Positions 1 to 6,155 of a stretch of DNA of 7,270 nucleotides are shown piece by piece (the first letter of the stretch is position 1; every line of letters begins with the position of its first letter). The notes under the pieces are model-generated. The model was given only the letters and a program-made list of their open reading frames with translations, had not been told where the DNA came from and did not search any database. The position numbers were made by a program, and so were the translations under genes. The stretch covers positions 1 to 7,270 of the forward strand of contig CANLFK010000115.1 in assembly GCA_947489925.1 (NCBI GenBank), written 5' to 3'. Origin of the DNA: Candidatus Caenarcanales bacterium. Its GTDB lineage: Bacteria; Cyanobacteriota; Vampirovibrionia; Caenarcaniphilales; Caenarcanaceae.

Positions 1-218
1 TAGGTTTCAAGTTCCATTTTTAAATTTGAATATGCAGATGGGCTCCATTGATTATCACCAAGCAGGTTACATTTAGATTGGTATTGATTCATATCAATTT
101 TTGCTAGTGGTAGAGGCTGCGGGGGCGGGGGCGGGGGCGTGCCACCCAACAAATACATTGCGCCAATAATAATAGCAGCAACTAATATAAAAAGAAATGG
201 TTTTAATGTTTTATTCAT
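1..218 (-). CDS. Single-pass membrane protein with poly-proline linker (N-terminal 72 codons, cut by window edge)
   Basis: Not recognised as a named family. The ATG at 216-218 opens a frame that stays open to the left edge; the last two visible bases are TA, so the next codon is Tyr or a stop. Residues 1-6 are short and basic (MNKTLK), residues 7-24 form one hydrophobic helix, residues 28-33 are six consecutive prolines, and residues 34-72 are a polar segment with one Cys (C50) and a Trp (W58). This fits an N-in inner-membrane anchor followed by a rigid linker and an extracytoplasmic domain. It starts 11 bp after the kinase stop in the same direction, so it is probably the next gene of the signalling operon and may be a sensor or output partner. 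A lipoprotein is unlikely because no Cys follows the hydrophobic segment. The reading frame is well supported; the function is unknown. Confidence 0.72.
   Translation of the reverse strand, partial: MNKTLKPFLFILVAAIIIGAMYLLGGTPPPPPPQPLPLAKIDMNQYQSKCNLLGDNQWSPSAYSNLKMELET
121..138. repeat. Hexanucleotide tandem repeat (GGGGGC)x3
   Basis: Three perfect copies of GGGGGC on the plus strand lie in an otherwise AT-rich window. Read on the minus strand they encode six prolines as alternating CCC and CCG codons. A copy-number change by slippage would add or remove Pro-Pro pairs without shifting the frame. The three G5 runs lie on the template strand and could in principle form a two-tier G-quadruplex; that is inference. 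Confidence 0.85.
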
Positions 219-229
219 AATATTAATTA

Positions 230-1567
230 TTAATGACTTTTTCTGTGTGTATTATAAAGAGCAATAGCATCATCATAAGTTTTTTGACCAGGATTACCTT
301 TTGGATATAGTTTCTTGCAATTTCTACATCCTTTGTAAATTGCTTGTATTTTAGTTGAATGGGGATTTGGTGTATTTTTTAGTGAAGCATTTTTGACTTT
401 TGATAGTTTTATTACTGAATCTTTTTTGCCATTTGATGTTTTTATTACTGAATCTTTTTTGACATTTGTATTTATTTCACCTGTTGGAGTCTGTGTTTCA
501 ATACTCGAATTAGTGTAATCTTCTGCTTGTCCTCTATTATCTTCATTATCATTACTAACAAACTCAGTAGAATTATAAATAAAAAATGAGAAAACCAATA
601 AGAGAAGGACAATTAAGATTGGAGTGGTATAATTTTTCTTTTTATCCTTTTGCTCTTTTTTACCATCTGTTAGCCGTTTGTTATTTGATTGCTCCGCTTT
701 ATTTAAATCATTATTTACGATACTAACTAATACCGTTTCTTCTGCTTTGATTTTTTCAACACCTATATTGTCAATTTTTTTAACCAAATAAATAATTTCC
801 TTACAATTAACAAGTCTTTCTTGTAATTCTTTTGATGTTGCTTTATCTATTAATTCATCCCAAATGCTTTTTGTTTTTGCTAACTTGTCTTTTAAAATAG
901 CAACCTGAATTTCGGGAATGGAAAGCAGGTTGGTATTATATGGTTTTTGACCCATTACCATTTGCCACAATACTACTCCTAAGCTATAAATATCCGATTG
1001 GTCTGTTACATCCTTTGTGCTTTTTATTTGTTCGGGACTCATATACATGGGTGTTCCCATGTTTTGCATGGTACCCGTTTGTGTATATTCTGCCGAAGTC
1101 TTATCGGTGTTTTTAGCAATGCCAAAATCCAACAACTTAACAACTCCCTTGGGTGAAATCATAAAATTACTAGGCTTAATATCTCTATGAACAAAATTCT
1201 GCTCATGCACATAGCTAACAGCCTCCAACATTTGAACAAATAGTTTCTTTATTTCCTCATCCGTAAGCTTCCCCTTTCTTTCTAAATGTTCCTTTAGGGT
1301 TTCTCCCTCTATATATTCCATAACAAAAGCAACACCGTCTTCCTGATCTATTAAGTCGGTCACTTTTATAATGTTAGGGTGTGTCATCTTAAACATATTT
1401 TTTGCCTCAGACAAAAAACGTTTACGAATATTCTCGTTAAAGACATACTCCTCTTTTAAAATCTTAATAGCTACTGGTTGTTTTAATATATTATGCTCTG
1501 CAAGATATACTGTGGCCATACCACCTTCTCCTAGTTTTTGTTTTATTGTATAGTTTCCTATTATCAT
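230..1567 (-). CDS. Membrane-anchored Hanks-type serine/threonine protein kinase
   Basis: Transfers phosphate from ATP to Ser/Thr of partner proteins; the catalytic domain faces the cytoplasm. The kinase domain spans about residues 6-265. Visible motifs are the glycine loop GEGGMA (13-18), the VAIK lysine K35, the helix-C glutamate E54, HRDIKPSN (127-134, catalytic D129), DFG (147-149) and GTPMYMSPE (171-179). Thr162, 164, 166 and 172 in the activation segment are candidate autophosphorylation sites. A charged linker leads to one transmembrane helix (about 314-331) and an extracytoplasmic tail of ~115 residues. The tail has no PASTA repeats, carries KKDSVIK twice, and ends near a CxxC pair (C414, C417). 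All core catalytic residues are present, so it should be active. The ATG overlaps the upstream lipoprotein stop as ATGA, and MIIGNYTIKQKLG is a normal kinase-domain start. The likely partners are the PP2C and FHA proteins of the same operon. Confidence 0.95.
   Translation of the reverse strand: MIIGNYTIKQKLGEGGMATVYLAEHNILKQPVAIKILKEEYVFNENIRKRFLSEAKNMFKMTHPNIIKVTDLIDQEDGVAFVMEYIEGETLKEHLERKGKLTDEEIKKLFVQMLEAVSYVHEQNFVHRDIKPSNFMISPKGVVKLLDFGIAKNTDKTSAEYTQTGTMQNMGTPMYMSPEQIKSTKDVTDQSDIYSLGVVLWQMVMGQKPYNTNLLSIPEIQVAILKDKLAKTKSIWDELIDKATSKELQERLVNCKEIIYLVKKIDNIGVEKIKAEETVLVSIVNNDLNKAEQSNNKRLTDGKKEQKDKKKNYTTPILIVLLLLVFSFFIYNSTEFVSNDNEDNRGQAEDYTNSSIETQTPTGEINTNVKKDSVIKTSNGKKDSVIKLSKVKNASLKNTPNPHSTKIQAIYKGCRNCKKLYPKGNPGQKTYDDAIALYNTHRKSH
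407..461 (-). repeat. Two 22-bp direct repeats in the kinase tail
   Basis: Identical 22-bp copies at about 407-428 and 440-461 are offset by 33 bp (11 codons), so both stay in frame. They encode the duplicated KKDSVIK (residues 370-376 and 381-387) in the extracytoplasmic tail of the kinase. The near-perfect DNA identity suggests a recent in-frame duplication. Confidence 0.8.
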
Positions 1568-2007
1568 TTTTCGATTCTTTTATAAGTATAAATTTCGCCT
1601 TTGCTATTTTTAATCTTTAGTTCATCTTTATCAACATTCAGTATTTTGTCCCCTTTTGAATTTTCATACTCTTTTTTATAGAGTTCTAATAGTTGGTCTC
1701 CTAATATTTGCGGGTTTGTTATAAACTCGGTAATATCCTCCTTTAAGTAACCATTTTCAACACTCCAAGTACCCTTGGCCGTAGTTTCATATTTAACACT
1801 ATAGCCCTTTGCCACTTCTCCACTAATAATTGCAACAATTTTTAAGTCCCCGTTTTTATAATAAGTAAGTTTACCGGAAAGAGAAACGCCATTATCCATT
1901 TTTTTTTCGACAGTATACCACCCTGGCACTTTTTTACTAAGTGACTTGTCTGAGTCGCAAGCTGTTATTAAAAGCAAACAGCTTAATGCTAGTATTAAAT
2001 TTTTCAT
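1564..2007 (-). CDS. Small predicted lipoprotein, possibly lipocalin-like
   Basis: A secreted lipoprotein of 147 residues. The signal peptide is a basic start (MKN), a hydrophobic core, and a lipobox LITAC with the acylated Cys at position 17. The mature ~130 residues alternate polar and hydrophobic residues, with strand-like stretches such as GWYTVE, LSGKLTYYKNGDLKI, KGTWSVENGYL and ELKIKNSKGEIYTYKR. This resembles small lipocalin-like or beta-barrel lipoproteins common in Bacteroidota, but I do not recognise a specific family. It starts 18 bp after the PP2C stop, and its TGA overlaps the kinase ATG, so translation of the two is probably coupled. That position makes it a candidate periplasmic partner of the kinase and phosphatase tails, which is inference. 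No clear surface-export signal is visible after the Cys (CDSDKS). Confidence 0.88.
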   Translation of the reverse strand: MKNLILALSCLLLITACDSDKSLSKKVPGWYTVEKKMDNGVSLSGKLTYYKNGDLKIVAIISGEVAKGYSVKYETTAKGTWSVENGYLKEDITEFITNPQILGDQLLELYKKEYENSKGDKILNVDKDELKIKNSKGEIYTYKRIEK

Positions 2008-2025
2008 GTAAATTAAATATCATTT

Positions 2026-3276
2026 TTAAATTGCCTCTTCTTTTACTTTCTTCCCACTAAAAATAATCTTTGGCTTAGTGCTCTTTTTTTTATTTTTTTC
2101 AGCAGGGTCTTGTTTTTTGGAGTTTTCGTTATTATTTGTTTTTTCTGTGGGTGGCACTGTTTGTGATATTTTACTTTCGGGTTTTGTTTCTTTTATATTA
2201 GGCAAATTTGTAGCGGGCAAATTAGATTCTTCTCTAGTTGGACTTACGGTTGAATTTTTAATTTGATCTTTAGCACTATTATTTTGTAATGCGTCAGGAT
2301 TTGGTTCATTTTTTTCCTTTCGCAGTCCCGATTCGTTTTTAATTTTATCTGTTTCGTTTTCTTTATAATTAAAATATAAGCTTGTTAAGAAAATTGTAGT
2401 AGGGATTATTGCTAATACTACTAAAGATGCCAAAATAACAAACTTCTTATTTTTACTAGATTTTTGAGGTATAGGACTTATTGGAAATGTATTATTCATA
2501 CTTCCTTTTATTGGAATAGTATCAAATACATTTAACGGAGTAACTTTATTGGTATTAGCAAGATTTGTGTCTTCAATTTGATAAATAATTGCCGTGAAAT
2601 TATCTTTTGAATTTTGTAAACATTCTAATCTAATCTTAGCAATTATTGCTTCTGGCTCTTTTAATGATAAAAATAACGCAGATAAATCCTCGTTAGTCCA
2701 TGACTCTAAAACTCCATCCGTACAGTGTAAAAAAATGTCGCCTTTTTTAATATTAGTTAGCAAACAGCTATCGACTTTTGTTGGCTTTTGACTGCCTTGT
2801 ATAGCTCTTGTGATAATATTTGATTTCGGATGATTAATGGCTTCTGATGGAGTTATTATTCCAGAACGTAATGCTTCGTTTACCCAACTATGATCGGCGG
2901 TTTGAAAAATAATTTCACCGCCTCTAAATTGATAAATTCTACTATCACCCACCCATGCTAAATAAACACCATTATCTTTTATTTGAGAAAAAGTAAGAGT
3001 GGTGGCCATTCCCTCTAAATTAGGATGCTTAACAATATGATCCGAAATGTTAAACTCTGCCAATTTTAGTACATCCGACGCGTCTGCATTTGGATTTTTA
3101 TTGAAAGCATCAATAAAGGTTTTAACCGTTAGCTCCGAAGCAACTTCTCCCATATTGGACCCGCCAACACCATCACACACTACAAAAGTTGTGCCATGAA
3201 CATATCCAAAATTATCCTCGTTATTGTTTCTTTTTCCTAATTCCGAAACCGTATACTGTTTTTTAACTTTTATCAT
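2026..3276 (-). CDS. Membrane-anchored PP2C-type protein phosphatase
   Basis: A metal-dependent Ser/Thr phosphatase, the expected opponent of the operon's kinase. The catalytic domain (about residues 8-235) has the full motif set: GKRNNNED (14-21), VCDGVGG (33-39), GMATTL (89-94), WVGDSR (108-113), ADHSW (127-131), ITRAIQG (155-161), HCTDGV (184-189) and DNFTAI (225-230). The metal-binding aspartates D21, D35, D187 and D225 are all present, so activity is expected. A Pro/Ser/Thr linker is followed by one transmembrane helix (about 278-303) and a tail of ~110 residues. The tail is rich in Lys, Glu, Asn and Pro, ends very basic, and is predicted to be extracytoplasmic. The architecture mirrors the kinase: cytoplasmic enzyme, single helix, low-complexity tail. 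This suggests that both sit at the same membrane site. It starts 16 bp after the preceding gene. Confidence 0.95.
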   Translation of the reverse strand: MIKVKKQYTVSELGKRNNNEDNFGYVHGTTFVVCDGVGGSNMGEVASELTVKTFIDAFNKNPNADASDVLKLAEFNISDHIVKHPNLEGMATTLTFSQIKDNGVYLAWVGDSRIYQFRGGEIIFQTADHSWVNEALRSGIITPSEAINHPKSNIITRAIQGSQKPTKVDSCLLTNIKKGDIFLHCTDGVLESWTNEDLSALFLSLKEPEAIIAKIRLECLQNSKDNFTAIIYQIEDTNLANTNKVTPLNVFDTIPIKGSMNNTFPISPIPQKSSKNKKFVILASLVVLAIIPTTIFLTSLYFNYKENETDKIKNESGLRKEKNEPNPDALQNNSAKDQIKNSTVSPTREESNLPATNLPNIKETKPESKISQTVPPTEKTNNNENSKKQDPAEKNKKKSTKPKIIFSGKKVKEEAI

Positions 3277-3292
3277 TTATAAATTTTAGAAT

Positions 3293-4531
3293 TTACATAA
3301 AGCCGCCATCTGTTATATCGTTGCCGCTTTCATAAATATTATTATCTTCATAACTTTCTGGAGTTTGATATTGATCAAAATTTGTTTCTGATAATTGTTC
3401 GCCATAATGAGAAGATTCCATTGCTGCAGGCGCGTCACTAAATGAAGCCCAATCGATATTTTCATAATTTTCACCCGTCTCAACAGTTTGTGGCGTTTCT
3501 GTTTCATTTGGCATTCCAAAAACATCCTCTATTGGTGCTTGATATGTTGCTGCTTCATTTATTTCAGAAATATTTTCGGATGGATTTTGAGCATAGTCAG
3601 ATGTCCCAGATAAACTTTGGTAATCCTCCGATGACGCATAATTAGAACTATTAAATAAAGAAGTATCAATTTGATCACCCGTTTGAGTAAATGCAATAGT
3701 TGTTCCTCCTGGAGTAGTTATACTTTCGTGTGCTACATCGGCTATACCGTCTCCATTGTAATCGGTTACGGTTACATGAATAAAATTTCCTTCCGCATCG
3801 GTTCCAGAAATTTCTACTTCATTTATTCCATGAGTCGGTGGTGTTTCAATTGGCTCAGGATTAGGTGCGCTATCACCTTCATTACGTGTTGTATGATGTT
3901 GGGGTGGAGGCGGATTATTAAAGTCTTGTAAGAAAGAATTATTAATTTGATCTCCAGTTGCCGTATAGCTTATAGACGTTCCATCTACTAACTGTATTTC
4001 TTCTGTTGCAATATCTAATTTCCCATCCCCATCAAAATCGGTCATGGTTACATTATAAACATTTCCTTGCTCGTCGGTTGTTGACATTTCAAACGTACTT
4101 GAGCCGTGCATCGTATTAGCCTCTGAATTTTGATTCATTGATGCAAATTCTGCACGAGGAGTGTCCGCTGTATTTTCTGGCTTTGCTTGATTTGCTTCGG
4201 CTTCTAGTGAATCAGGGGAATTAAAGCCTTCTCCAGCAAATACACCTTTTATTTCATCGGAATATGTGGCGCCCAGTGCAGTTCCTGCAACAGCAGCACC
4301 TGCAACACCTGCAGCAAAAGCACCACCGGAGATGCCTTTATCACTTTTATTTCCAGTTTTATTTAATGGAGATGGCTTTGTTGGTTCTTGTTTCTTCTCT
4401 TCTTTTTGAATTTGTGTGGATTCAGATTCCGGCTTAGCGGCATCATTACTTATTGTCGTTTTTTCAGAATCTTGTGCTTCTGGATTTCCTGTAGAACTGA
4501 GAAACACTGTTTTTTCATTATTGTTTTCCAT
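3293..4531 (-). CDS. Acidic low-complexity protein with Gly/Ala hydrophobic segment and two calcium-loop repeats
   Basis: No family recognised. Residues 1-65 are polar, with Thr in acidic or polar settings (NEKTVFL at 5-11, SEKTTIS at 22-28), plausible kinase targets and FHA docking sites. Residues 66-90 are a Gly/Ala-rich hydrophobic stretch with small-xxx-small spacing that could insert in a membrane. Two homologous ~55-residue repeats follow (about 146-200 and 237-293). Each has the pattern TDxxGN(V/F), then D-x-(D/N)-GDG-x-x-D (D165-D173 and D257-D265), then a GTxIxxTxTGDQI strand pair. The Asp spacing is that of calcium-binding loops. A Pro-rich linker separates the repeats, and the last ~115 residues are acidic and rich in Ser, Asn, Tyr and Glu. 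The gene begins 5 bp after the zinc-ribbon/FHA gene and precedes the phosphatase, so a role as substrate or scaffold is likely but unproven. Confidence 0.88.
   Translation of the reverse strand: MENNNEKTVFLSSTGNPEAQDSEKTTISNDAAKPESESTQIQKEEKKQEPTKPSPLNKTGNKSDKGISGGAFAAGVAGAAVAGTALGATYSDEIKGVFAGEGFNSPDSLEAEANQAKPENTADTPRAEFASMNQNSEANTMHGSSTFEMSTTDEQGNVYNVTMTDFDGDGKLDIATEEIQLVDGTSISYTATGDQINNSFLQDFNNPPPPQHHTTRNEGDSAPNPEPIETPPTHGINEVEISGTDAEGNFIHVTVTDYNGDGIADVAHESITTPGGTTIAFTQTGDQIDTSLFNSSNYASSEDYQSLSGTSDYAQNPSENISEINEAATYQAPIEDVFGMPNETETPQTVETGENYENIDWASFSDAPAAMESSHYGEQLSETNFDQYQTPESYEDNNIYESGNDITDGGFM
3653..4096 (-). repeat. Two diverged copies of a ~55-residue calcium-loop repeat
   Basis: Copy 1 (nt 3932-4096, residues 146-200) and copy 2 (nt 3653-3823, residues 237-293) align along their length around VTMTDFDGDGKLD and VTVTDYNGDGIAD, ending in TATGDQI and TQTGDQI. 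The equivalent Asp residues are 92 residues apart. The similarity is clear in protein and weaker in DNA, so the duplication is old. Confidence 0.8.
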
Positions 4532-4536
4532 AATTA

Positions 4537-4974
4537 TTAATTTAGTTTTAAGGTTAATTTTGTTAGACCAACTATAAAATATTCATCTTGTAAAAAAGGG
4601 TATTTTAAATCTTTTTTTAATTTGGATTTTGTTTTTGTGAATGTTCCGTTTAAGCTACCGTTATCAACAAAGCTAATATATAATTTATTGTCTAGGTTTT
4701 CGATATAAACGGTTGCGTGTTGTTTGCTTACATATTCGTCATTCAGCATTAAATCACATTTACTGTTGTCTGTTTTTCTTCCAATTGTATTGGCTCCCAT
4801 TTTTAAAGAAACTTGTTGGAGGCTGTCTTTTGATTGTGCAATTAACAGCGGTCCAAATCTTAATACGTTTTTTGATCCACATTTAGAACAATTAACGGTT
4901 AGTTGGGTACTTTGAATTTTAGTCTCATCAATTTTATAGGGCGTTTTACAACTCCCGCATTTAAACATTTTCAT
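4537..4974 (-). CDS. Zinc-ribbon (MJ0042-like) plus FHA domain protein
   Basis: A 145-residue cytoplasmic phosphothreonine reader. Residues 4-40 form a zinc ribbon with C6-x-x-C9 and C29-x-x-C32 and the intervening PYKID pattern typical of MJ0042-type fingers. Residues ~48-144 are an FHA domain with IGR (64-66), SKQH (83-86, the conserved Ser and His) and NGSLNGT (105-111, including the peptide-contacting Asn). The FHA signature residues are intact, so binding to phospho-Thr peptides is expected. It starts 4 bp after the double-FHA gene stop and ends 5 bp before the calcium-loop protein. A second in-frame ATG lies two codons in (MKM), so either could start translation. The combination of a zinc ribbon and a lone FHA domain suggests an adaptor between phosphorylated proteins. 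Confidence 0.93.
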   Translation of the reverse strand: MKMFKCGSCKTPYKIDETKIQSTQLTVNCSKCGSKNVLRFGPLLIAQSKDSLQQVSLKMGANTIGRKTDNSKCDLMLNDEYVSKQHATVYIENLDNKLYISFVDNGSLNGTFTKTKSKLKKDLKYPFLQDEYFIVGLTKLTLKLN

Positions 4975-4978
4975 ATTA

Positions 4979-6052
4979 TTATCTGAATTTAATTTTACAT
5001 TTTAAACATTCTCTAACCGTAATCCAAGGTTTTTTTTGAAATGACTCTTTGCATCTTGGACACGCATAGGTTTGCAAAAAAGCATCTTCATAAGTTAAAT
5101 CATTTCGTATTTTATTAGAAGCTTGTTGACCTAAATATCTTCCTAAAATCCCGCCACCACCCGCAAGCAGCGCCGTGCCAACACCGCCGGTGAATCCGGT
5201 AAAAGCCAATGCCAATATGGATCCGCCTATACTATACCCAATATTTGCATTGTTAGCTTTGTTTTGTCTATCAATATATTCCTTCCAAATATCTTCAAGT
5301 TCAAAAAACATTTCTGATTCTTTTTTTGTAATCGCAGCTCCAAAATTTGCAGCAGGCGGAGCAGTTAGATTTTTTCTTTGAAGTATTTGAATATCTGGAA
5401 AAATGTCTTTTAAATTTAATGCACAGGTTTTCCCAAGCTTGATTTGCACAGAGCTAGTATATTGATGTCTTTTATTAGGAATAATTTTTTCTTCATCTGC
5501 AAAAGTGCCATTTGATGAGCCCAGATCTTCAACTTCAATCATTACTGGAGTTAGCATCCTAATGCAACAATGATTTCTTGAGATATTTGTATCATTAACA
5601 ACAATTCGATTTTCGGAGCCCCTTCCAATTGTTACAAAAGGTGAATTATCCATTTGTAACATTTCTCCAATTTGTGTTTTGTCTCTATCAAACACAACTG
5701 TTTTTTGTCCATCCTTATAAACACCAAATTCGTGTTTATGCTTACCATCAATTTCTATGCCGTGTTGTAAAACCTTTGTATGATCATCCGAATCGCTATG
5801 AAAATGTGCTAGGTCAACAGGATAATCATAAGAAAGAGTCAGTTTATCTTTTTTGGTTAATAAAATTGAAATATTTGATTGAACCTTTATTCCATTTACA
5901 AAAACACCATTTAAACTATTCAAATCTTTTATATAAATTTTTTCATCCGCAATAGATAACTCTGCGTGTATTCTAGATACCCTATTTTTGGAATCAAAAA
6001 TTACATAATCACATTTGGGATCTCGTCCAATTATAAATTTTTTATTTGCCAT
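4979..6052 (-). CDS. Double-FHA protein with glycine-zipper segment and C-terminal zinc ribbon
   Basis: First gene of the operon, 357 residues. FHA domain 1 (about 5-75) shows GR (9-10), VSRIH (25-29) and LNSLNGVFVNG (44-54). FHA domain 2 (about 118-215) shows IGRGSEN (142-148), ISRNH (157-161) and DLGSSNGTF (176-184). Both keep the Arg, Ser/His and Asn positions that contact phospho-Thr. After a charged helix-like linker (about 243-268) comes a Gly-rich hydrophobic segment (271-308) with GxxxG spacing, including G300-x3-G304-x3-G308. This is a glycine-zipper pattern linked to membrane insertion or self-association. The C-terminus is a zinc ribbon, C331-x-x-C334 and C349-x-x-C352. The start is supported because FHA strand 1 begins at once (KKFIIGRD). 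Two FHA domains plus a possible membrane segment suggest a scaffold that recruits phosphorylated partners to the membrane. Confidence 0.94.
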   Translation of the reverse strand: MANKKFIIGRDPKCDYVIFDSKNRVSRIHAELSIADEKIYIKDLNSLNGVFVNGIKVQSNISILLTKKDKLTLSYDYPVDLAHFHSDSDDHTKVLQHGIEIDGKHKHEFGVYKDGQKTVVFDRDKTQIGEMLQMDNSPFVTIGRGSENRIVVNDTNISRNHCCIRMLTPVMIEVEDLGSSNGTFADEEKIIPNKRHQYTSSVQIKLGKTCALNLKDIFPDIQILQRKNLTAPPAANFGAAITKKESEMFFELEDIWKEYIDRQNKANNANIGYSIGGSILALAFTGFTGGVGTALLAGGGGILGRYLGQQASNKIRNDLTYEDAFLQTYACPRCKESFQKKPWITVRECLKCKIKFR

Positions 6053-6063
6053 CCAAGAAAAAT

Positions 6064-6077
6064 TTAACGTGTGTTAA
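6064..6077. repeat. Perfect inverted repeat TTAAC-GTGT-GTTAA ahead of the operon
   Basis: Two 5-bp arms around a 4-base loop, centred about 18 bp before the ATG of the double-FHA gene. It could be an operator half-site pair, or a small mRNA hairpin over the ribosome-loading region. The arms are short and AT-rich, so chance is a real possibility. Confidence 0.4.
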
Positions 6078-6121
6078 TAAACTGAATCTAAGCTACAAGT
6101 GGCGCTATTTGAAACAATTAT

Positions 6122-6155
6122 CAAACCATATATAATACTGTTTTTAAATATACAA
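6122..6155 (-). promoter_or_regulatory. Possible Bacteroidota-type promoter for the operon
   Basis: On the minus strand a TTG (6153-6155) is followed after 22 bp by TATGGTTTG. This approximates the Bacteroidota sigma-ABfr pattern TTG-N(17-23)-TAnnTTTG, with one extra base inside the -7 element. It would start transcription about 60 bp before the ATG at 6052. It is the best match I could find by eye in this spacer, but AT-rich DNA gives many near matches. Confidence 0.3.

Larger units (their letters stand above)
1..6052 (-). other. Predicted seven-gene Ser/Thr phospho-signalling operon
   Basis: Seven genes lie head to tail with spacings of 4, 5, 16, 18, -4 and 11 bp in transcription order. 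There is no spacer large enough for a second promoter plus terminator, and no opposing gene. The order is double FHA, zinc-ribbon FHA, calcium-loop protein, PP2C, lipoprotein, kinase and Pro-rich membrane protein. Co-transcription is inferred from spacing. The unit continues past the left edge, so its full gene count is unknown. Confidence 0.88.

Noticed and set aside
121..138. GGGGGC repeats as part of a CRISPR or other array
   Set aside because: There are only three short units without spacers, and they are explained by in-frame proline codons.
3313..3525. 70-codon minus-strand frame overlapping the 3' end of the calcium-loop gene
   Set aside because: It is an out-of-frame reading of the low-complexity acidic tail. 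The main frame continues cleanly to its stop, so there is no sign of a frameshift.
3671..3931. 86-codon plus-strand open frame antisense to the calcium-loop gene
   Set aside because: It is antisense to the repeat-bearing region, and its Cys/Ser/Tyr-rich translation is explained by the opposite strand's codons.
5629..5955. 108-codon plus-strand open frame antisense to the double-FHA gene
   Set aside because: It lies wholly opposite a gene with clear FHA motifs, has no recognisable domain and a composition typical of antisense frames.
1..6052. Part of a type VI secretion cluster or a Ter stress operon
   Set aside because: Kinase, PP2C and FHA genes occur in both, but no Tss structural gene, ClpV, TerD-like or vWA protein is visible in this window.
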